From NCBI GenBank assembly GCA_036971475.1, contig JBAIZL010000006.1:8930656-8994655 (forward strand): 64,000 nucleotides of DNA, written 5' to 3'. The stretch is from Prosapia bicincta. Taxonomy: Eukaryota; Arthropoda; Insecta; Hemiptera; Cercopidae. Positions 60,596-64,000 of the stretch are shown one piece after another. Within the stretch, counting starts at the first letter, position 1. The number at the start of each line of letters is the position of its first letter. Made by a program: the position numbers and the translations under genes. The notes beneath the pieces were generated by a model that was not told the origin of the DNA, ran no database searches, and worked only from the letters and a program-made list of their open reading frames with translations.

Positions 60596-62306
60596 AGTAC
60601 TTAAAAGAAATATTTGTAGAGCTGTTCTTATTAAACCTATCGCCATATTTTTGCTATGGTCTCTTTCTTATTATAACTACTGCCTAATAAGTTCACTATC
60701 TAAATAGCAGGGTTGCTTCAGGTTTGTAATCCTGACCTTGAAACCAAAACCTAGTACCAGAGGTGTATTATATCTCTCCTTCAGTCCAGGGATCTTATAC
60801 CTACAGTCTGCTATTTGCTTTTTGCTGGTCCTCATTATTTGAATGTACAGTAGAGTCTCAAAAATCCGAGTCAAAATATTTCGACCTATATAATTTGAGC
60901 CTATTTTAGCTATTTGGAAAAAATGATGAGTCATCCGTCCAAGAAATATTTATATCAATACGGTATGCAAAGGAAATAAGTTGGGCTTCCAAGAAATATT
61001 TATATCAATACGATATGCAAAGGAAATAAGTTGGGCTTCCAAGAAATGTTTATATCAATACGGTACGCAAAGGAAATAAGTTGGGCTTCCAAGAAATATT
61101 TATATCAATGTGGTATGCAAAGGAAATGAGTAGAGCTTCCAACAAATGTTTATATCAATACGGTATGTAAAACATCCGGAAATGTGTCGAACTTCCAAGA
61201 AATGTTTATAGTCATGCGGTATGTAATGGAAATGACCCAGGCTTACAAAAAATGTTCATATAAAGTTCTCCTATTTGTTCTAATGCACAAGAACATACTT
61301 CCGTGTAATCCGAGAGGATCTTGGTTCCATCTACCACAAATTATCGAAACTCTACTGTATGCAATTGGACTGAAATTTGAAGTAACTGATGCAGAACTTC
61401 AATAAAAGTCCTTGTTTTTAAAACAGTGATTATGTTATTGTTAAAATACAAAAAAATGAGATGAAGGAATGTTAGTACCATATTATTAGGTACCATCACC
61501 TTTACGTGTGAATAGAATATCCAGGCCTAGTAATTATATTAAAATGTGTGTTTCTATATTGTCAAGTAAGGTGTGGACATTTTAAAAATACAATTACAGT
61601 GTTATTATCCTGTATCATTATACCCCAAAACCTCACAGAATATTTTTGACCCACCAGGCCTATAGTTTTTTATAAAACGACCCTTGGCCGAAAAAGATTG
61701 AAGAGCCCTGCCTTAGCCCATTCCATGTAACCTTTTCCTTCTTCCTGCAAAAATGTAAATTGTTGTTTTTCTATAAACCTGAAAGAGCAAAGTGCTATTT
61801 TTTTTACTTTGTGGTTACAGTTGTTCTCCAGTATTTTTAAAAAACACTTGTGTTTGTCTGAAACACTTTAAACAATTTTATAAAACCCTTTCCCTCTTTC
61901 TACCATTTATAGCTCTACAGTATTTTGGTTTAGCTTACATTTGATCTACATTTTGGCTTACAAGAGTAGTATTTTGTTCACTTCTATCTTAATACAGTGA
62001 ATTAAGGGGCAATGCTGACCACATTGATCACTATAACTTATTCAACATGAAAAAATATTTTATGATCAATTTTTTTTTTAGGCTATGAGATTGGATTTAG
62101 AAGAACAGGTGACATCTTTAGAAAAAGAACTAGAAACTGTTACAGAATCAGGTCTGGAAATGCACCGTCTGTTGTCTGAATCTCTCTCTAGCCAAGACGG
62201 CTCTCAGGTTTTATTACAGACTGTCGAGAGTTTGAGAGAAAAGCTGGATAAACAGGATGCACAAATAGTTCTTCTTAATCGGAATCTTGAAGAACAGCGT
62301 GAAAAG
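35366..62306 (+). CDS. Tango1: Tango1/MIA3-like ER exit-site cargo receptor, 8 exons, 3' incomplete
   Basis: TANGO1 proteins sit in the ER membrane at exit sites, bind bulky cargo such as collagen through a lumenal SH3 domain and recruit COPII and ERGIC membranes through cytosolic coiled coils. Coding exons: 35366-35480, 39196-39329, 42220-44650, 51117-51226, 56794-56904, 59215-59331, 60354-60431, 62082-62306. All introns have GT/AG ends and all junction phases agree, giving 1107 codons without a stop. Domain order is signal peptide (about 1-24), SH3 (about 31-107), long acidic disordered region (about 110-900), one transmembrane helix (about 945-966), coiled coil (968-1107 and beyond). The family's C-terminal coiled coil and proline-rich Sec23-binding tail must lie past the window. 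The start ATG has A at -3 and an in-frame stop upstream (35303) with no ATG between. Identification rests on the SH3 residues and domain order. Confidence 0.9.
37478..37990 (-). pseudogene. Mariner-type (DD34D-like) transposase C-terminal remnant
   Basis: In Tango1 intron 1, antisense to the gene. Reading the minus strand gives FQQDGKPPHFSPLVTDTLNE (second Asp motif with PPH), then WIGRQRS, then SPDLTPCDFFLFGYIKSIVY (third Asp motif of the mariner type). After a frame change near 37620 it gives DLNHLKNRINEAMTTITEEM and ends with HLDICRATKGAHIKIY before a stop at about 37479. The order is that of a mariner-related transposase C-terminus. Frame breaks show it is dead, and no N-terminal domain was found. 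Confidence 0.7.
39196..39329 (+). CDS. Tango1: Tango1 exon 2: core of SH3 domain
   Basis: Acceptor ttcag|TG and donor gag|GTAAGT, entering in phase 1 and leaving in phase 0. It encodes VLLSEAKTILGYN followed by a stretch ending in RKDLWGGE. The LWGG motif before the next beta strand is typical of MIA-type SH3 domains. An alternative AG lies 12 bases downstream (39207); using it would remove four residues in frame, so minor alternative splicing is possible. Confidence 0.87.
39825..40030. repeat. Fold-back family 4 copy B
   Basis: The plus motif at about 39928-39969 has CTGATAA, T, GATGA..TCATC hairpin, GAA, ACGCGT, A. The minus arm has CTGATCA and the palindrome ATGCAT in place of ACGCGT, so the palindrome changed on both sides and stayed self-complementary. 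It lies in Tango1 intron 2. Confidence 0.75.
40783..41150. repeat. Fold-back family 5 with longer centre
   Basis: The arms are perfect over long stretches (AAACCTCTAAACCACAAATA at the left). Motifs: minus 40823-40865 and plus 41063-41105, with outer stem ACCT/AGGT, box CTGAAGA, T, GATTGC/GCAATC hairpin, GAA, palindrome ATGTACAT, A. The centre (40900-41000) is unique and more GC-rich, so more of the parent element may be retained. It lies in Tango1 intron 2. Confidence 0.8.
42220..44650 (+). CDS. Tango1: Tango1 exon 3: end of SH3 plus long acidic lumenal region
   Basis: A single 2431-base exon (810 codons plus one base). It opens with INGKRGYIPKDFVRE, the last SH3 strands. The rest is low-complexity, rich in Glu, Asp, Ser, Thr and Asn and without cysteine, as in the disordered lumenal segment of TANGO1 proteins. 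Residues about 490-650 hold degenerate repeats around (N/S)NEIKD and LETAS-type strings. A short hydrophobic patch, GGMFSWIVSIFSG (about 833-845), stands out near the end and may touch the membrane. Acceptor ttccag|ATT, donor caag|GTAAGA. Confidence 0.9.
44651..46250. other. 5' part of Tango1 intron 3
   Basis: No gene recognised. A stretch at about 44740-44880 (AAAACTACTGGACCCATTGA) looks like part of an interspersed repeat but cannot be classified. Confidence 0.4.
46253..47371. mobile_element. pogo/Tigger-like element, 1119 bp, TA target duplication
   Basis: Terminal repeats CAGTAAACTCCCGATTATCC and its exact complement GGATAATCGGGAGTTTACTG, flanked by TA at 46251-46252 and 47372-47373. CAG ends with TA duplication are typical of pogo-type elements. 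The first inner copy (GCCGGATAACG..CGCCGGATAATCC) is a subterminal repeat. Short internal frames on both strands are not recognisable as transposase, so it is non-autonomous or very decayed. It lies in Tango1 intron 3. Confidence 0.75.
48050..48205 (+). repeat. Fold-back family 6, decayed half copy
   Basis: Contains GGTTGACAAAGGACATAG at the place of the motif and the family tail GGTAAGTGTGTCAGTCTTCT. The following 48206-48560 contains an open frame of 109 codons (from 48169) that I do not recognise. Confidence 0.4.
48569..49220. repeat. Minisatellite of ~30-bp units, ~21 copies
   Basis: Unit CCTCTAGCAACCTATATCCACCTTCATAAG with variations in length (29-32) and sequence. It lies within Tango1 intron 3. 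Confidence 0.95.
49464..49932 (+). mobile_element. TIR/tRNA-like element copy 6
   Basis: Starts CAATTCCTACTGAGGTCGAC and ends GTGAAGCAATAAAAGGAATTG. TTTCAATTCCT and its complement AGGAATTGAAA form the ends. The tRNA-like part is shortened (GAGTTTGAATC for the B-box). Confidence 0.65.
50060..50210. repeat. Fold-back family 8, copy B
   Basis: Shares TGTTAGGAATATTTCTATAT and ACTGTACTCAAACATATA with 31620-31860, but the centre with the motif is deleted. Confidence 0.5.
51117..51226 (+). CDS. Tango1: Tango1 exon 4: juxtamembrane lumenal segment
   Basis: Acceptor ttcag|AA, donor gtt|GTAAGT; 110 bases that restore phase 0. It encodes EGSCSIPEFGEDKCNKVDP and then a Lys/Ser-rich stretch. The two cysteines are the only ones between the SH3 domain and the membrane, so they could form a disulfide in the ER lumen (inference). 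The exon is supported by phase agreement on both sides and by its place before the transmembrane exon. Confidence 0.75.
51395..51630. repeat. Fold-back family 4 copy C, well-kept hammerhead-like motif
   Basis: The plus motif 51504-51545 has CACTCA, CTGATGA, short hairpin, GAA, ACGTGT, A, TGTGTC. It lies in Tango1 intron 4, 170 bp after exon 4. The left arm lost its core. Confidence 0.7.
51631..53560. other. AT-rich middle of Tango1 intron 4
   Basis: No gene or repeat recognised apart from a G-run (about 51942-51952). Confidence 0.5.
53567..53806. repeat. CA/TA tract and short fold-back
   Basis: CA then TA microsatellite (53567-53641), then inverted arms (AATAAAGAAATAAAACCATT at 53668 and its near complement ending about 53790), then TA again. 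No motif of the hammerhead type is visible. Confidence 0.7.
53853..54070. repeat. Near-perfect 218-bp hairpin palindrome
   Basis: The 90-bp arms 53853-53942 and 53981-54070 appear to be exact inverted copies. The 38-base centre holds two further small palindromes (TTGACCGAAAGGTCAA and TTATTAGGCACCTAATAA). It is flanked on the right by a TA tract. A related sequence in opposite orientation is at about 58525-58590. Confidence 0.9.
54110..54238 (+). repeat. Fold-back family 1 half copy
   Basis: The motif at 54132-54175 reads CATTC, CTAATGA, T, GTTGGTA...TACCGAC, GAA, AAGCTT, T, GGAT. It sits between TA tracts (54070-54108 and 54256-54320). Confidence 0.75.
54330..54491 (-). repeat. Fold-back family 6 half copy
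   Basis: Contains the complement of the family motif (GATTGACACAGATCATG, GATCGAAATATTTC) next to TA tract 54472-54491. Confidence 0.6.
54584..54661. repeat. TA microsatellite
   Basis: About 78 bases of TA. Confidence 0.97.
54681..55022. repeat. Fold-back family 6, complete head-to-head copy
   Basis: Arms of about 165 bp are nearly exact inverted copies meeting at about 54844. Motifs: minus 54789-54825 and plus 54867-54903, with outer stem TTGA/TCAA, box CTGAAGA, A, GATCA/TGATC hairpin, GAA, palindrome ATAT, U. Flanked by TA tracts. Open frames on both strands are mirror images caused by the palindrome. Confidence 0.85.
55339..56605 (+). mobile_element. Tigger/pogo transposon remnant with decayed transposase
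   Basis: The right end CAGTGGAGTCTTATACTG (read inward, minus) is followed by TA at 56606; the left end near 55339 (AAGAGTCTTGAAATTCCGAG) is decayed. The plus strand carries, in order and across frame breaks: ALPVSYKN, IKEWFFNEFVP (DDE domain), IAESWNKIKE, then AILETAQRYIEQQTDTTLTD with a trailing LRHLRR. This is the order of Tigger-type DDE transposases and their C-terminal helices. A family 6 fold-back half copy (about 55575-55760) has inserted in the DDE part. It lies in Tango1 intron 4, same strand. Confidence 0.8.
55575..55760 (+). repeat. Fold-back family 6 half copy nested in Tigger
   Basis: TTTGATTGACAAAGACCACT...GATTGAAATATATC is the decayed motif; the tail AGTCTGTCAGTCTCCTAGTC identifies the family. 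Confidence 0.65.
56794..56904 (+). CDS. Tango1: Tango1 exon 5: transmembrane helix
   Basis: Exactly 37 codons in phase 0-0, acceptor tttacag|ATG and donor gag|GTAACT. The hydrophobic run from Met945 to about Ile966 (LLLIVTALAVLIFTLGFYYI) fits one membrane-spanning helix. This is the expected topology break between lumenal and cytosolic halves of TANGO1. Confidence 0.88.
57113..57758 (-). mobile_element. TIR/tRNA-like element copy 7
   Basis: Minus-strand copy from AATTCCTTCTATTAGTTCAT (left) to TTGACTTGAGTAGGAATT (right), about 645 bp. It is nearly full length but with a weak tRNA-like part. It lies in Tango1 intron 5. Confidence 0.65.
58140..58446. repeat. Fold-back family 6, older copy
   Basis: Same layout as 54681-55022 but many substitutions. 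The motif boxes are decayed (GATTGATAAAGATCATTG, GGTCAAAATATTTC), while the GTCAGTCTCCTATCAGGTCC tail remains. Confidence 0.7.
58627..58912. repeat. Fold-back family 3, two hammerhead-like motifs
   Basis: Arms of about 130 bp. The minus motif 58685-58731 has a five-pair outer stem AACTC/GAGTT, box CTGAAGA, T, GTTGGT/ACCAAC hairpin, GAA, AAGCTT, U. The plus motif 58809-58853 is the same with one outer-stem change. Followed by TA tracts 58908-58931 and 58963-58982. Confidence 0.85.
59215..59331 (+). CDS. Tango1: Tango1 exon 6: cytosolic coiled coil
   Basis: 39 codons in phase 0-0, acceptor tttcag|GCC, donor gaa|GTAAGC. It starts with basic residues (AHRRDG), which fit the cytosolic side of a membrane helix. 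It continues as a heptad-like chain (LVARINTLERDLLVKKKE). This matches the start of the first coiled coil (TEER region) of TANGO1-family proteins. Confidence 0.85.
59332..60353. other. Tango1 intron 6
   Basis: No gene recognised. The minus strand at about 59690-59900 has a longish open stretch that could be from a decayed element, but no family could be named. Confidence 0.4.
60354..60431 (+). CDS. Tango1: Tango1 exon 7: coiled coil
   Basis: 26 codons in phase 0-0, acceptor ttttag|GTT and donor aag|GTATGC. It encodes VKGRDTDLTEIKETNEELL and then an acidic leucine heptad run, continuing the cytosolic coiled coil. Confidence 0.84.
60848..61357. mobile_element. 510-bp Tigger-family deletion derivative with internal 50-bp repeats
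   Basis: Ends CAGTAGAGTCTCAAAAATCC at the left and CGAAACTCTACTG at the right, flanked by TA (60846-60847, 61358-61359). The inner right end (GTAATCCGAGAGGATCTTGG) matches the right end of the 55339-56605 Tigger remnant, so it is a short relative. The inside is about six tandem 50-bp units (AAGAAATATTTATATCAATA...) at 60941-61250. Confidence 0.8.
62082..62306 (+). CDS. Tango1: Tango1 exon 8: coiled coil, last exon in window
   Basis: 75 codons in phase 0-0, preceded by a T-rich tract and ttttag, ending at gaaaag|GTTTGC. The donor is weaker than the others but the only fitting one: reading on meets a stop after 10 codons. It encodes AMRLDLEEQVTSLEKELE and further heptads to LNRNLEEQREK. The gene must continue because the intron beginning at 62307 has no acceptor with a coding continuation before the window end. 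Confidence 0.86.
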
Positions 62307-62504
62307 GTTTGCTCCTTAATACTTTATTCATATCTCTAGAGTGTCTTATATTGTGAATTGATTTTCAGTCTTAAGTCTAAATCATTGGAATTAGGTATGT
62401 CAAAGTATTGGTTCTATAAAATATAAGCATCATTAAAGTCCTGAAGCCTTAGTCAGAGGTTAAGTATTAGTAGAAATAGAATATTTCTATTTTGGGAACT
62501 AATA

Positions 62505-62760
62505 TTGTTAATTAATATAAATATTCATATACATATCACAGAATGATAATATTAAATTTTGAAATCTTGTTGTTGCTCATGACGAGCTGGTTGTTAATAT
62601 AAATATTCATATACATATCACAGAATGATAATATTAAATTTCGAAATCTTGTTGTTGCTCATGACGAGCTGGTTGTTAATATAAATATTCATATACATAT
62701 CACAGAATGATAATATTAAATTTCGAAATCTTCTTGTTGTTCATGACGAGCTGGTTGTTA
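62505..62760. repeat. Three tandem 82-bp units
   Basis: ATATTCATATACATATCACA starts at 62521, 62603 and 62685. The units are almost identical, hence young. It lies in Tango1 intron 8. Confidence 0.93.
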
Positions 62761-62782
62761 ATCACTTATTACACTTTGAAAT

Positions 62783-63475
62783 TACTTGTAAATAGACATT
62801 CTGTTAACTATGAGTTGTTGAATTGTTAACTTACACTTGGAGGAAACGTTTTCATCTTACGACTTCTTCAGTCTCATATTTTTGCCAAAAACAGCATTAA
62901 TAACACAGAACAACAAATAAAAGCCAAACTGCTATCAGACACAGGTGTAATAACAATACCAACAGATACAATAACCCAGGAATATTCAAACTACAATGCA
63001 ACCACAGCAATAAGTCCTATATTAGATAAACAGGCAGATCTTTCACCGAAAGATATAAAGAACACAAAAGCGCACTGCACACTACTATTGAATCTACCTT
63101 CGCAAATCACCTCAAAGACACTAAACACTCATGCAATAGTGTGGAAAATAACATGAGAATCCTCCACACATGCGACTAAGGCCATAAATTAAACACACTA
63201 GAACAATACGAAATTTACAAACATAACAACACACATAAAAATGACATCCTAAATGAAGAAACACGACACATCACACATACTCTTTAATCACATCTCTTCT
63301 AATTTTCAAAAAATTGGTACCAAAAAGCACAACTGCAGCAGTCCTAGCGACAAAAATATGAGGCTGAAGAAATCGTAAGACAAAAACGTTTCCTCCAAGT
63401 GTAAGTTGACAATGTAACAACTTATAGTTAACAGAATGTCTCGTCGCAAGTAATTTCAAAGTGTAATAAGTAGTA
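62783..63475 (+). mobile_element. Penelope-like element (PLE) remnant with inverted termini
   Basis: Outer parts 62783-62880 and 63350-63475 are inverted copies (for example AACTTACACTTGGAGGAAAC against GTTTCCTCCAAGTGTAAGTT). Each holds CTGAAGA, A, a GTC/GAC-like hairpin, and GAAA or AAAA followed by ACGTTT. Between them is a GIY-YIG endonuclease remnant. Inverted terminal repeats around a truncated coding end are a known PLE arrangement. It lies in Tango1 intron 8, same strand. Confidence 0.8.
62930..63288 (+). pseudogene. PLE GIY-YIG endonuclease domain, truncated
   Basis: After one frame change near 62950 the plus strand reads NNPGIFKLQCNHSNKSYI, stop, TGRSFTERYKEHKSALHT, then FANHLKDTKHSC, ENNMRILHTC, stop, KLNTLEQYEIYK and ILNEETRH, ending at TAA about 63286. 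GIF...SYI is the GIY-YIG motif and TGRSF..RYKEH is the following helix of PLE endonucleases. The reverse transcriptase that would lie upstream is absent. Two in-frame stops and one frameshift show it is dead. Confidence 0.85.
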
Positions 63476-63499
63476 ATATTAGGACCTTGAAATAGAAAG

Positions 63500-63697
63500 C
63501 AATTAATTATATTTAATTAATGAATTAAAATTTGAAAAAAAAATGTGTTAACATCAAGTGTCATCCACTACAAGTTTTAAAAAATGTATTCGATACTTGA
63601 GTGGATGAATAAAAAGTATTTTATTAACAATTGAAAATTGAACAAAATTTATAAATAAATATATATAGGAAGAGTGTGAGCTAATAGTAGGAATATT
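63500..63697 (+). mobile_element. TIR/tRNA-like element copy 8, 3' end only
   Basis: Keeps the family 3' end: GTGTTAACATCAAGTGTCAT, GGATGAATAAAAAGTATTTT, a short TA tract and GTGTGAGCTAATAGTAGGAA. It directly follows the PLE remnant. Confidence 0.65.
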
Positions 63698-64000
63698 CAA
63701 TAAATAAAGCTACTTGTTCAAGGAAACTCCATACTACTGAATACCTAAATTAAATTAAAATCCATGATATACCATATCATATCAAAATAGCAACCCATAT
63801 CAGTTGTGGTCAAAAGCTTCTCCATAAAAACTAGTACCTTGTGTATAAAAAATATTTTTAAAAAAAGGAAGATAGCAAACCCCATTTTTACATGCCACTA
63901 AAAATATGCTAAAGTCAAATGAAATTACCATGTGTTTGCTAGATAGAAAAACCTCTAATTAGTTTTGGAATGGGTTAAACTAATTAGTGAATTTCAGATT

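Overview
The window is AT-rich animal DNA, most likely from an insect. It has long introns with GT/AG borders, microsatellites, and a dense mixture of decayed mobile elements of the kinds common in large insect genomes. Species or order cannot be fixed from sequence alone. Only one host gene is convincing: a plus-strand Tango1/MIA3-type ER-exit-site cargo receptor. Eight coding exons lie between 35366 and 62306, and the 3' part runs off the right edge. All eight exons join in frame (1107 codons so far): signal peptide, MIA-type SH3 domain split over three exons, a very long acidic disordered lumenal exon, a transmembrane exon, then coiled-coil exons.

Layout. 1-6.2 kb: a minus-strand Ty3/Gypsy-like retrotransposon with gag, a candidate -1 frameshift site and protease, but no recognisable reverse transcriptase. 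6.2-10.2 kb: GT and TA microsatellites, interspersed repeats and a 242-bp tandem duplication. 11.0-16.4 kb: a 167/169-bp satellite with higher-order structure. 16.4-25.1 kb: sparse DNA with a piggyBac transposase remnant, fold-back elements and a PIF/Harbinger deletion derivative with a TTA target duplication. 25.3-29.2 kb: an interspersed element abutting a second satellite of about 150 bp per unit. 29.2-35.3 kb: sparse DNA with a small MITE and an IS630/Tc1/mariner-type transposase pseudogene. 35.3-64 kb: Tango1, whose introns hold a mariner-type remnant, pogo/Tigger elements, minisatellites, many fold-back repeats and a Penelope-like element (PLE) remnant with a GIY-YIG endonuclease.

The most interesting system is the set of fold-back repeats. 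At least eight sequence families, mostly head-to-head and often inside TA microsatellites, share one RNA-like architecture: a CTGANGA-like box, one unpaired base, a hairpin whose sequence differs between families while pairing is kept, GAA(A), a short palindrome ending in U-H, and an outer stem joining the two flanks. This is the plan of a hammerhead ribozyme with a palindromic stem III, differing by one extra base before stem II. A related but decayed motif flanks, in inverted orientation, the PLE remnant carrying the GIY-YIG domain. I infer that the fold-backs are truncated PLE termini.

No tRNA or rRNA genes, CRISPR arrays or bacterial-type operons were seen. Many short open frames, including all those in the satellites and GT tracts, are chance products of repeats.
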